Positions 17,032 through 25,509 of a stretch of 64,000 bases of DNA are shown here, piece after piece. The stretch's first letter is position 1. The number at the start of each line of letters is the position of its first letter. The DNA is from Marinobacter sp. NP-4(2019) (GTDB taxonomy: Bacteria > Pseudomonadota > Gammaproteobacteria > Pseudomonadales > Oleiphilaceae). The notes beneath the pieces are model-generated. The model had not been told where the DNA came from, did not search any database, and worked only from the letters and a program-made list of their open reading frames with translations. The stretch lies in NCBI RefSeq assembly GCF_003994855.1, contig NZ_CP034142.1, positions 3,906,001 through 3,970,000 of the forward strand. The letters run 5' to 3'. The position numbers and the translations under genes are program-made.

Positions 17032-18027
17032 ATGAAGACATTATCCTTCGCCCAGATATTGCTTACCTGCCTGTTCCTTACGGGCTGCGCTTCTCTGCCT
17101 GACAGTCAGGCACCTGTGCTACCGCCGCAATCCCAATACGATGCCATCATCACCGATGACCAGGGGAACGTGCTCTCCATAAACCAACTGGCCAGCCGGC
17201 TGCACTCCTTCGATGTGGTTGTCATCGGCGAATACCATAGCCACCACGGCGCCCACCTGCTGCAATCACTATTGCAGTCAGCGTTGTACCAACAACGTCC
17301 GCAACAGGTGCTGACCATGGAGCAGTTCACCCTGGATGACCAGAACGAACTGGATCTCTATCTGGCAGGCAAGTCCGGCGAGTCCGAATTGATTGCCGAT
17401 GCCGGCGCCTGGCCCAACTACAAGGCGTCCTATCGTCCCCTGGTGGAGTTCTCCAAGGCCCGGAATATTCCGGTGATCGCCGCCAACGCGCCGGCGGATA
17501 CCGTTCGTTGTGTCGGACGCAAGGGTGAAAAATACCTGAACACTCTGGCGATAGCCGAACGCAACCGGTTGCCGGAGCCACCCTTCACAGATACCCCGGC
17601 TTACCGGGAGAAGTTCTTCGACATGCTGGGCACAAACCACCATGGCTCCGGCCCCAGTGCCCGCCTGGAAAACAGCTACAAGGCCCAACTCCTGCGGGAT
17701 AACACCATGGCGGACCAGGTTATCAAGGCACTACGCGACTACCCCCAGCACCAGGTGATTCACCTGACGGGCACGTTCCACGCGGAAAATCGCCTGGGCA
17801 TGGTAGCCGTGCTGGAGAAGAAACGTCCCAATGTATCAGTGGCCGTCATCAGCCCGGCGTTCTGGCACTCCGGAGATAACCTCCAAAGCCTTGTCGAAGC
17901 CCATCAGCACAAAGGGAATTTTCTGTATTTCCTGCAGCCTCTGCCGCAGGAATACACCGACGCCGAACGTCACCGCAATGCCATCAGGGAGCAGTTCCGC
18001 CAGGCCGCCGACATAACCTGTGAGTGA
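17032..18027 (+). CDS. ChaN-family (DUF399) lipoprotein, possible haem binding
   Basis: 331 residues with a lipoprotein signal (LTGC, lipid Cys19). The ChaN fold is shown by VVVIGEYHSHHGAHLLQ near residue 65, TMEQFTLDDQ near 105, and VIHLTGTFHAENRLGM near 245. ChaN proteins are iron-regulated lipoproteins; the Campylobacter one binds haem cofacially. The His-rich segment here fits, but haem binding has not been shown for this lineage. It follows the small ribbon-helix-helix gene and converges on the macrodomain gene. Confidence 0.78.
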   Translation: MKTLSFAQILLTCLFLTGCASLPDSQAPVLPPQSQYDAIITDDQGNVLSINQLASRLHSFDVVVIGEYHSHHGAHLLQSLLQSALYQQRPQQVLTMEQFTLDDQNELDLYLAGKSGESELIADAGAWPNYKASYRPLVEFSKARNIPVIAANAPADTVRCVGRKGEKYLNTLAIAERNRLPEPPFTDTPAYREKFFDMLGTNHHGSGPSARLENSYKAQLLRDNTMADQVIKALRDYPQHQVIHLTGTFHAENRLGMVAVLEKKRPNVSVAVISPAFWHSGDNLQSLVEAHQHKGNFLYFLQPLPQEYTDAERHRNAIREQFRQAADITCE

Positions 18028-18078
18028 AAGGCTGAACACCGCAACTCCGAGCGACGCTCCCTTCGCCGGAACCGGACC

Positions 18079-18594
18079 TCACATACGATCCAGCACGGCC
18101 TGACACACCCGCCGGTCCCCCTCACTGAACAGGACAAATCGTACCTTGTTGACGCGGGGGTATTTCGGCGCGGCCTCACGGAGGGTGCGAACGGCCACCG
18201 CCAGTGCATCCTCCAGCGGGTAACCGAAAGCCCCCGCGGAGATCGCAGGGAACGCCACCGACGTAAGGCCTGCCTGGTCAGCAAGCCTCAGAGCGTTACG
18301 GTAACAGTCTGCCAGCAACCGGTCCGATGGCTCGTCTACCCCATAAACCGGCCCAAGACAGTGAATAATATGGGCATTCGGCATGTCATGTGCGCCAGTA
18401 ATCACCGCTTCACCAGGCTTGACGGGTGCCTTGGCACGGCACTCTTCCGCCAGCCCCGGTCCGGCCGCGGCGTGAATGGCACCGGCAACACCACCACCGG
18501 GCATAAGCCGGGCATTGGCGGCGTTGACCACTGCGTCCATGTCAGGCTGATGGGCAATGTCGCCCTGAATACATTCAATGGTGAAATCCGTCAT
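18079..18594 (-). CDS. Macrodomain O-acetyl-ADP-ribose/ADP-ribosyl hydrolase (YmdB/MacroD type)
   Basis: 171 residues from the ATG at 18594, set by GGAGG upstream. The macrodomain signatures are clear: DAVVNAANARLMPGGGVAGA near residue 20 and VAFPAISAGAFGYP near 110. The family removes ADP-ribose from proteins or cleaves O-acetyl-ADP-ribose. It starts 39 bases after the GH84 gene on the same strand, so the two are probably one operon. Both products are then glyco-type erasers, a pairing discussed in the findings. Confidence 0.88.
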   Translation of the reverse strand: MTDFTIECIQGDIAHQPDMDAVVNAANARLMPGGGVAGAIHAAAGPGLAEECRAKAPVKPGEAVITGAHDMPNAHIIHCLGPVYGVDEPSDRLLADCYRNALRLADQAGLTSVAFPAISAGAFGYPLEDALAVAVRTLREAAPKYPRVNKVRFVLFSEGDRRVCQAVLDRM

Positions 18595-18633
18595 CGCTGT
18601 CCTCCATTTCTGCCATGTGGGCATCCCCGGGGG

Positions 18634-19701
18634 TTACTGGGTCTCCACCATTTCGTCCGTGACCTGATAAACACCCGATAACCAACGGACGATTTCCTCG
18701 GCACCCGCGTGGGAATACCCCCGGTATTTGTCGAGCAATGCCTGTTTTTTGTCAGCACTGATTCGATGAAGACCGGCATCCTGCAGAACCAGCAAGTCCG
18801 CCATGACCTCATCAGCGAGGTCGATGCCCAGGACTTCCCGCGCGGCATGACGGAAAGCCTGTCCGTACTGATAATCGGGCCCCAGTCGGTAGCTTTCCGC
18901 CAGGGTAATGGCGGGTATACAGGTCAGTGTCGGCTGCAGCGCCGGATTGATGGCGTGCCCGGCCAGATACGCGGCATTGGCCGCCGGTCGCCCGGTGAAG
19001 CCCCGGAGGTGCAGGTGCCGCGACATGCGGTCACCGTCATTGACCGGGTAGTTGTCCCACAACAGGGGCTTACGACCGAGGACCTTGCTGACCCGCTTGA
19101 GGTGCCCCGGGGACACTTCCCGCGAACACACCTCCTCACCGGTCCAGAACACGCGGATGGTCGGATCCAGCCGTTCGCCCAGCGTCCTCAGATAATCTCC
19201 GGGACGCTCCCCGAACACTCGGTCCAGCACCGGATCATCGGAATAATAGCTAGGGCAGATCGTCAGCTGTTCCGCACGGGTCCGGTCGCGGATCCAGTGC
19301 ATAATGTCCACCTGCCGGACAGCCAGGTCCGGGGTGTCGCTGCGCATGTCATCAAACAGGATCGCCAGTTCCTGGACACCGATTTCATCCAGAAACGCCA
19401 GTTTCGTTGTCAGTGCCTGCCGCGCTGCATCATTGAAGTCGTTAAACACTTCATAAGGGCTCAGGCCGACCCCGAAGCGTACTCCATGCCGGCGACAGAA
19501 ATGGGCAAAATCCGCCAGCCCGACCGCCGCATCCTGTGGATGAGGCTCATCCCATCGCCGGCGCAGGAAGGCATCGGCCTTGGGAGCATAGAGATAAAAC
19601 CGGTAACCGTGAGGTTCCAGCGCCATCACCAGTTCTTTCCGTTCCTCCCAGCTCCACAGGGGACCGTAAAAACCTTCGATGATTCCAAGTTCAGTGCTCA
19701 T
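18634..19701 (-). CDS. GH84-type beta-N-acetylglucosaminidase (O-GlcNAcase-like), single catalytic domain
   Basis: 355 residues from the ATG at 19701 (GGAGGGAG upstream). The chain opens with GIIEGFYGPLWSWEER, the hallmark of GH84 hydrolases. It carries the paired catalytic aspartates in LAILFDDMRSD near residue 120 and a downstream LLWDNYPVNDGDRMS near 220. GH84 enzymes remove GlcNAc from proteins or glycans by substrate-assisted catalysis. There is no signal peptide, so a cytosolic substrate is implied. It lacks the extra domains of the clostridial and human enzymes. Confidence 0.85.
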   Translation of the reverse strand: MSTELGIIEGFYGPLWSWEERKELVMALEPHGYRFYLYAPKADAFLRRRWDEPHPQDAAVGLADFAHFCRRHGVRFGVGLSPYEVFNDFNDAARQALTTKLAFLDEIGVQELAILFDDMRSDTPDLAVRQVDIMHWIRDRTRAEQLTICPSYYSDDPVLDRVFGERPGDYLRTLGERLDPTIRVFWTGEEVCSREVSPGHLKRVSKVLGRKPLLWDNYPVNDGDRMSRHLHLRGFTGRPAANAAYLAGHAINPALQPTLTCIPAITLAESYRLGPDYQYGQAFRHAAREVLGIDLADEVMADLLVLQDAGLHRISADKKQALLDKYRGYSHAGAEEIVRWLSGVYQVTDEMVETQ

Positions 19702-19826
19702 GGCTCCCTCCCGATACAAGCAGGTTAATACATCTTAAGCCGGCGGCAAGGCATCGGTATATCTGGCCAGTACTGCGATGCCTCAAAGCAGGCTACTATA
19801 GCCTGAACCTCTACGGAATCGTGACT

Positions 19827-20870
19827 ATGGCGGAATCCTCACAGCGGCTGGCTGCTCTTGATGCACTCCGGGGTATTGCTGCCCTCGGCGTGGTGCTGTT
19901 TCATTATCTGCCTTATTACGATCAATTGTACGGCCATACGTTCACACCCCCGGCGATACTGGATTTTGGTCGCTATGGCGTGCACCTGTTTTTTATTCTG
20001 AGTGGCTTCGTGATCCTCATGACCCTGGAACGGACCCGGACGCCTGGCTGGTTCGGGCTGGCCCGGGCTTTTCGTCTGATGCCTGCGCTGTGGGCCGGTG
20101 TCGCGATAACCTTCCTGATGGTCCATGCGCTGGGGCCGGAAGATCGTGCCGTCAGCTTCGGCAGCGCCTTGCTGAACGTCACCTTGCTGCATGAATATCT
20201 GGAATTCCCTCATGTTGATGGCGCTTACTGGAGCCTGGTGATTGAGGCCACGTTCTATTGCTGGATCGCGCTGTTATTCTATGGCCTTCGGGAATGGGGC
20301 CGTATTCGCGCCGCCCTGTGGCTCTGGGTGGCGATCAGCTACGCCGGTGTCATCTGGTGGAAAGCTATTCCCGATACCCTGGATTTCCTGATCAAGGACC
20401 TGTTGTTCGTGAAGTATGCACCACTGTTCGTCAGTGGCATGCTGATCTACCGTTGGTATCAGCACGGTCGGCCGATGGCTATCGACGGGCTGCTGCTCGC
20501 CGTTGCAATCGGCCACGCACTGATTGCGTATAAATCACCGTTCAATGTCTTCGTGCTTGGTTGTTACGGAGTATTCGTGCTTGCGGTAGCGGGTTATCTC
20601 AACGTCCTGACCAACCGCGCGATGCTCTGGCTCGGCAGCCTGTCCTATGCCCTTTATCTGGTTCATCAGAACATTGGTTACGGCGTGATCACCTGGACCT
20701 ACGAAGCCGGCCTGCCCGGCTGGGCGGGTGTCTGCCTGGCGCTGTTGCTGGCACTCGTGATCGCCTCGGCTATTCACTACAGCATCGAGAAGCCTGCGCT
20801 GAGGTGGTTCCGGAAAATCCGGAACAAACCCGCGGAACACCTCGAAATCCCCCTACGACCTACGTCTTAG
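19827..20870 (+). CDS. Acyltransferase-3 family membrane protein
   Basis: 347 residues from the ATG at 19827; a GTG two codons earlier is also possible. It starts LAALDALRGIAALGVVLFHY, the classic acyltransferase-3 (OafA/NodX) opening with the catalytic His in the first membrane segment. RYGVHLFFILSGFVI follows near residue 50, then about ten membrane segments. These proteins add acetyl or other acyl groups to surface sugars or lipids. There is no fused SGNH domain. It stands alone, and the substrate is unknown. Confidence 0.85.
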   Translation: MAESSQRLAALDALRGIAALGVVLFHYLPYYDQLYGHTFTPPAILDFGRYGVHLFFILSGFVILMTLERTRTPGWFGLARAFRLMPALWAGVAITFLMVHALGPEDRAVSFGSALLNVTLLHEYLEFPHVDGAYWSLVIEATFYCWIALLFYGLREWGRIRAALWLWVAISYAGVIWWKAIPDTLDFLIKDLLFVKYAPLFVSGMLIYRWYQHGRPMAIDGLLLAVAIGHALIAYKSPFNVFVLGCYGVFVLAVAGYLNVLTNRAMLWLGSLSYALYLVHQNIGYGVITWTYEAGLPGWAGVCLALLLALVIASAIHYSIEKPALRWFRKIRNKPAEHLEIPLRPTS

Positions 20871-20898
20871 GGGAACGGTATTTTCATTCCGTTCCCCT
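20869..20898 (+). terminator. 10-bp inverted repeat overlapping the acyltransferase stop codon
   Basis: AGGGGAACGG and CCGTTCCCCT pair across a 10-base AT-rich loop. The repeat begins inside the TAG stop codon. No T-run follows, so factor-assisted termination or 3'-end protection is as likely as intrinsic termination. Confidence 0.4.
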
Positions 20899-21003
20899 AC
20901 AATTACTGCTACTTTGGACTAGGATAAAGGGTTGTTAATCCCAAACGGATAACGCTCCCGACCACCCACAAAGACAATAATCACATCAGAGGATAGAAGA
21001 GCA

Positions 21004-22080
21004 ATGAAGATCCGTTCTGTTCTTTCCGCAACTGTGCTGGCAGTCGCAACTACCCTTGCCTCCGCACAGGCGCTTGCCCAAGATACCTTTACACTCCGTC
21101 TCGCCGAAACCTGGGGACCGAACTTCCCGATCTTCGGTGACACCACCAAACGCTTCGCCGAAACCGTTGAAAAAATGTCCGACGGACGGCTGAAGGTCCG
21201 CATTGATTCCGCCAATAAGCACAAGGCCCCTTTCGGCGTCTTTGACATGGTCAAGGCCGGCCAGTACGACATGGGCCACTCCGCGTCTTACTACTGGAAG
21301 GGTAAGGTGCCAGAGACCCTGTTTTTCACCAGTATGCCCTTCGGCATGAATGCCATGGAGCAGTATGCCTGGTTCTACCATGGCGGCGGCATGGAGCTGA
21401 TGCAGGAAGTCTATGAGCCCCACAACATGCTGTCGTTCCCCGGCGGTAACACCGGCGTACAGATGGGCGGCTGGTTCCGCAAGGAAATCAAATCCCTGGA
21501 CGATCTTCAGGGCCTGAAAATGCGCATCCCCGGCTTCGCAGGCGAAGTGTTTGCAGAAGTGGGCGTTAACCCGACCAACATCGCGCCGGGTGAACTCTAT
21601 ACCGCGCTTGAACGCAACACCATTGATGCGGTTGAGTGGGTCGGTCCGGCCCTGGATCTGCGTCTGGGCTTCCAGCAGATTGCTGACTATTACTACACCG
21701 GCTGGCACGAGCCTGCTACCGAGCTCCAGTTCCTGGTGAACAAGCGCGTCTGGGACAAGCTGCCGGCGGACCTGCAGGAAATCATGCGTGTGGCCATGCG
21801 CACCGCATCCTACGACATGCTGGTGCACTCCCAGCATGAAAACGCCAAAGCCTGGGCCAACATCAAGGAAGAATATCCGAACGTGCAGATCAAGCAGTTC
21901 CCGAATGACATCTTCCAGGCGATGTACGATGCCAACAAGAAACTGCTGAAGGAATCCGCTGAAGGCAGCGAGATGGCGGCCAAAATCATTGAGTCCCAGC
22001 AGAACTACCTGGAGCAGAGCCGTGCCTATACGGACATTTCCGAGCGGGCGTACCTCAACACCATGACCGAAGTCGAGTAA
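21004..22080 (+). CDS. dctP: TRAP transporter periplasmic solute-binding protein (DctP/TakP type)
   Basis: 358 residues with a 26-residue Sec signal ending ALAQ. The family pattern is visible: SASYYWKGKVPETLFFTSMPFGM near residue 98, LKMRIPGFAGEVFAEVGVNP near 175, and NTIDAVEWVGPALD near 208. The last two hold the Arg and Trp/Glu positions that grip the carboxylate in TakP-like 2-oxoacid receptors. A keto acid or hydroxy acid is therefore likely, by analogy. First gene of a dctPQM set, separated from dctQ by a strong hairpin that should keep the receptor in molar excess. Confidence 0.9.
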   Translation: MKIRSVLSATVLAVATTLASAQALAQDTFTLRLAETWGPNFPIFGDTTKRFAETVEKMSDGRLKVRIDSANKHKAPFGVFDMVKAGQYDMGHSASYYWKGKVPETLFFTSMPFGMNAMEQYAWFYHGGGMELMQEVYEPHNMLSFPGGNTGVQMGGWFRKEIKSLDDLQGLKMRIPGFAGEVFAEVGVNPTNIAPGELYTALERNTIDAVEWVGPALDLRLGFQQIADYYYTGWHEPATELQFLVNKRVWDKLPADLQEIMRVAMRTASYDMLVHSQHENAKAWANIKEEYPNVQIKQFPNDIFQAMYDANKKLLKESAEGSEMAAKIIESQQNYLEQSRAYTDISERAYLNTMTEVE

Positions 22081-22098
22081 GATACGGGCAGTAACAGG

Positions 22099-22137
22099 GC
22101 CGGGATCGCTCTAGAAGTGATCCCGGCTTTGTCGTTT
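22099..22137 (+). terminator. Hairpin between dctP and dctQ
   Basis: GCCGGGATC and GATCCCGGC form a 9-bp stem followed by TTTGTCGTTT. It lies 19 bases after the dctP stop and is likely a partial terminator that lowers expression of the membrane subunits. Confidence 0.7.
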
Positions 22138-22180
22138 CTAGTAACGAAAAATCGCCAGACCACCTGGCGGAGGATCATCA

Positions 22181-22726
22181 ATGCGGTGGATTATCAAACT
22201 GGACGAGGGCCTGGCCCGACTGTCCATTCTCTGTGGCTGGATTGCCTGTGTCGCAATGATACTGATGGCAGCCAACGTCTTTTACGATGTTGTCGCCCGC
22301 TACGCCTTTAACGATGTTTCAATCGGCATGCAGGAAATGGAATGGCATCTTTACTCGGTGGTGTTCCTGTTCGGGATTCCCTACGCGTTGCGCACGGACG
22401 GCCATGTTCGGGTCGATGTCTTCTATACCCGCTGGAGCAACAAAGCCAAGGCCTGGGTCAATCTGGTGGGCGCGTTCATTTTTGTCATTCCGTTTGCCTA
22501 CCTGATCGGCACCTATGGCTACGACTTCGCCGTGGATTCCTACAACATGGGTGAAGGCAGCGGCGATCCCGGCGGTCTCCCCCATCGCTGGATCATCAAG
22601 TCAGTGATCCCGCTGACAGCCATCTTCACCGCCATCGCCGGTCTCAACATGGCGACGTTCGCATTGCGTGTCATGTCCGGTGAAAAAGAATACGAAGGCG
22701 AGCACAGCGGAGGGGGACTGGCATGA
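22181..22726 (+). CDS. dctQ: TRAP transporter small permease subunit
   Basis: 181 residues with four predicted membrane segments, starting after a GGAGG site. GVQ/E-type features of the small subunit include GMQEMEWHLYSVVFLFGIPYA and VRVDVFYTRWS. It joins the large permease and the binding protein to import an organic acid with Na+. Its TGA overlaps the ATG of dctM (ATGA at 22723), so the two subunits are translated together. Confidence 0.92.
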   Translation: MRWIIKLDEGLARLSILCGWIACVAMILMAANVFYDVVARYAFNDVSIGMQEMEWHLYSVVFLFGIPYALRTDGHVRVDVFYTRWSNKAKAWVNLVGAFIFVIPFAYLIGTYGYDFAVDSYNMGEGSGDPGGLPHRWIIKSVIPLTAIFTAIAGLNMATFALRVMSGEKEYEGEHSGGGLA

Positions 22727-24018
22727 TCGGCATGATAATGTTTGGTGCGGCCCTCATCATGCTGATGCTGGGCTTCCCGGTGGCGTTCACTTTTGGTGGC
22801 GTAGCGCTCTTCTTCGGTGTGTTTGCCGAGGGCATGGATCTGTTTGCCTTCATGCCCTACCGCATCATGAGCGTGATGCAGAATACCGTCCTGATGGCCG
22901 TCCCCCTGTTTATTTTCATGGGCGTTGTACTACAGCGCACCAGGTTGGCGGAACAGTTGCTCACCTCCATGGGACGCCTGTTTGGCGGCCTGCCCGGCGG
23001 CCTGGCCATCTCAACGATCCTGGTGGGCGCACTCCTCGCGGCATCAACCGGCGTGGTGGGTGCCAGCGTTGTGGCCATGGGCCTGATTTCATTGCCGGTG
23101 ATGCTGGCTCACAAGTACGACAAGCGCCTTGCGACCGGGACCATTTGTGCCTCCGGTACCCTGGGACAGATCGTGCCGCCTTCGATCATACTGATCATTC
23201 TGGGTGATGTGCTCGGCCTGCCGGTGGGTGACCTGTTCAAGGCCGCCGTATGGCCCGGCGTCGTGCTGATCGGCTTGTACATTGCCTATATCCTGATCAT
23301 GACCCGCTTCAAACCGGAAACGGCACCGGCCATGCCGGATGAAAGCGGCGTATCCCGTAAACGGGAGATTTTCGATGCGCTTCTGGCCATCATTCCGCCG
23401 CTGGCACTGATCGTCGTGGTACTGGGTTCAATTTTCACCGGCATTGCCACACCCACGGAATCCTCGGCGCTGGGCGGCGTGGGAGCAGTGGTTCTGGCTA
23501 TCATTTATCGCCAGTTCTCCTTCAAAATGGTGTGGGATGCCTCCAAGGATACCGTCAAGGTCACCGCCATGGTGTTCGCCATCCTGATCGGTGCCACCGC
23601 GTTCTCCATGGTGTTCAGCTACACCGGTGGCGACTATCTGCTGGAAGAATGGTTGCTGCAGCTGCCGGGCGAGAAATGGGGCTTCATCATCCTGGCCATG
23701 CTGGTCATTCTGGTGCTGGGCTTCTTCATCGATTTCGTGGAAATTTCGTTCATCATCGTGCCGATCCTGGCACCGGTGGCCGAAGCCCTGGGCATCAACA
23801 TGCTGTGGTTTGCCATTCTGATTGCAATGAACCTGCAGACCAGTTTCCTGACGCCCCCATTCGGATTCTCACTGTTCTACCTCAAAGGGGTCGCCCCACC
23901 CAATGTTCGGACAACAGATATCTACAAAGGGGTCCTCCCCTTTATTCTGCTCCAGATGCTGGTGCTGGCGCTCATTGTGATTTTCCCGGAATGGTTCGGG
24001 ATGAGTTCTTCCTACTAG
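22723..24018 (+). CDS. dctM: TRAP transporter large permease subunit
   Basis: 431 residues of nearly continuous membrane segments, starting at the ATG that overlaps dctQ. DctM signatures include LMAVPLFIFMGVVLQR, GGLAISTILVGALLAASTG, ICASGTLGQIVPPSIILI and NLQTSFLTPPFGFSLFYLKG. It forms the ion-coupled translocation path. The next element is a strong terminator, so the operon ends here. Confidence 0.94.
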   Translation: MIGMIMFGAALIMLMLGFPVAFTFGGVALFFGVFAEGMDLFAFMPYRIMSVMQNTVLMAVPLFIFMGVVLQRTRLAEQLLTSMGRLFGGLPGGLAISTILVGALLAASTGVVGASVVAMGLISLPVMLAHKYDKRLATGTICASGTLGQIVPPSIILIILGDVLGLPVGDLFKAAVWPGVVLIGLYIAYILIMTRFKPETAPAMPDESGVSRKREIFDALLAIIPPLALIVVVLGSIFTGIATPTESSALGGVGAVVLAIIYRQFSFKMVWDASKDTVKVTAMVFAILIGATAFSMVFSYTGGDYLLEEWLLQLPGEKWGFIILAMLVILVLGFFIDFVEISFIIVPILAPVAEALGINMLWFAILIAMNLQTSFLTPPFGFSLFYLKGVAPPNVRTTDIYKGVLPFILLQMLVLALIVIFPEWFGMSSSY

Positions 24019-24030
24019 CCCCCCAACCAA

Positions 24031-24057
24031 GGCCGGAGCCCCCCTCCGGCCTTTTTC
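24031..24057 (+). terminator. Intrinsic terminator of the TRAP operon
   Basis: GGCCGGAG and CTCCGGCC pair around CCCCC and are followed by TTTTT, 12 bases after the dctM stop. Confidence 0.88.
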
Positions 24058-24189
24058 GTTACCACCTGCCCGCCTCCGAATGACCAGTTCCTATTCATTC
24101 GATAAAGATCTTTAATATCGCCTCCACATGACAAAGCCTGATCATTTTCTATACTGAGTTAGACGGTAGCCCAAGGGAGACGAGAATTC

Positions 24190-25509
24190 ATGAACCAGAG
24201 CACTGCCCGGAAAACGGACGATTCCAGACACCAGAACGACCAGAAAGCACACGTTCTGAAGCTCCCCCTGGAAGACCTTCAGGTTGATCGTGAACCTCAT
24301 TCCTACGAAATATGGCTGGTCGCCAAGCTGATGCGCATGGCCGGCTCGCCTCCGGTCCGGTTCAGGTTGTGGAATGACGAGGTCATTGAGCCTGACAGCG
24401 GCGAGGCCCGCTTTACGATTCACCTGACCGATCCCAAGGCCCTGGTTTCCCTGGTGACCAACCCCAACCTGGCGTTCGGAGACCTGTACAGCGCCGGTCG
24501 CCTCGAGGTCGATGGCGACCTGCCTGAGCTGATGGAAACACTCTATCGCTCGGTTCACCAGGCCCGTCAGCGTTGGCCCAAATGGCTGGATGCCTTGTGG
24601 CGCAACCATAATCCCCGTCCAACCGGCATTTCCGAGGCCAAAGAAAACATCCATCACCATTATGACCTCGGCAATGAGTTCTATCGGTTGTGGCTGGACG
24701 AGGCCGAAATGCAGTACACCTGTGCCTATTACGAGCGCGCGGACCTCACCCTGGAGCAGGCGCAGCTCGCCAAACTGGAACATGTCTGTCGCAAGCTCCG
24801 CCTCAAGCCCGGAATGACGGTGGTGGAAGCAGGTTGCGGCTGGGGCGGTCTCGCCCGCTATATGGCCAGAAACTATGGCGTCAGGGTACACGCCTACAAC
24901 ATCTCGAAGGAACAACTGGCCTACGCACGCGCCGAGGCGGAGCGGCAGCAACTGGACCACCTGATCGACTATGTGGAAGACGACTACCGCAACATCCAGG
25001 GGCAATACGACGCCTTTGTGTCCGTGGGCATGCTGGAACACGTCGGCAAGGACAATTACCCGGCACTGTCGGAACTGATCAAGCGCTCACTGAAACCGGA
25101 CGGCATTGCCCTACTCCACAGCATTGGCCGAAACCGCCCAATGCTGATGAATGCCTGGATCGAAAAACGGATCTTCCCTGGCGCCTACCCACCCAGCATC
25201 GGCGAATTCATGACCCTCTGTGAACACGGGGATTTTTCCGTGCTGGATGTGGAGAACTTGCGCCTGCACTACGCCCAGACACTGACCCACTGGATGGAGC
25301 GCTTCACCGCCAACGAAGACCGGGTGTCCGAAATGTACGACGAGCACTTCACCCGCGCCTGGCGTATGTACCTGGCTGGCTCCATCGCCGCCTTCCGTGC
25401 CGGATCGCTGCAACTCTTTCAGGTCGTCTTCACCCACGGCGACAATAACCGGTTGCCACAAAGCCGCCAGGATCTTTATACATCGCCCGCAGCACCGGAG
25501 GCCCATTAA
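24190..25509 (+). CDS. Cyclopropane-fatty-acid-synthase-like SAM methyltransferase
   Basis: 439 residues. The CfaS family is plain: MQYTCAYYERADLTLEQAQ near residue 176, SAM motif VEAGCGWGGLARYMA near 213, VSVGMLEHVGKDNY near 275, and IFPGAYPPSIGEFM near 325. CfaS methylates the double bond of phospholipid acyl chains; relatives (UfaA/TmsB/BfaB) instead make methyl-branched chains together with a flavin reductase. Its stop codon shares a base with the start of the flavoprotein gene (TAATG at 25507-25511), so the two are translationally coupled. That favours a joint modification over a plain cyclopropane ring. Confidence 0.85.
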   Translation: MNQSTARKTDDSRHQNDQKAHVLKLPLEDLQVDREPHSYEIWLVAKLMRMAGSPPVRFRLWNDEVIEPDSGEARFTIHLTDPKALVSLVTNPNLAFGDLYSAGRLEVDGDLPELMETLYRSVHQARQRWPKWLDALWRNHNPRPTGISEAKENIHHHYDLGNEFYRLWLDEAEMQYTCAYYERADLTLEQAQLAKLEHVCRKLRLKPGMTVVEAGCGWGGLARYMARNYGVRVHAYNISKEQLAYARAEAERQQLDHLIDYVEDDYRNIQGQYDAFVSVGMLEHVGKDNYPALSELIKRSLKPDGIALLHSIGRNRPMLMNAWIEKRIFPGAYPPSIGEFMTLCEHGDFSVLDVENLRLHYAQTLTHWMERFTANEDRVSEMYDEHFTRAWRMYLAGSIAAFRAGSLQLFQVVFTHGDNNRLPQSRQDLYTSPAAPEAH

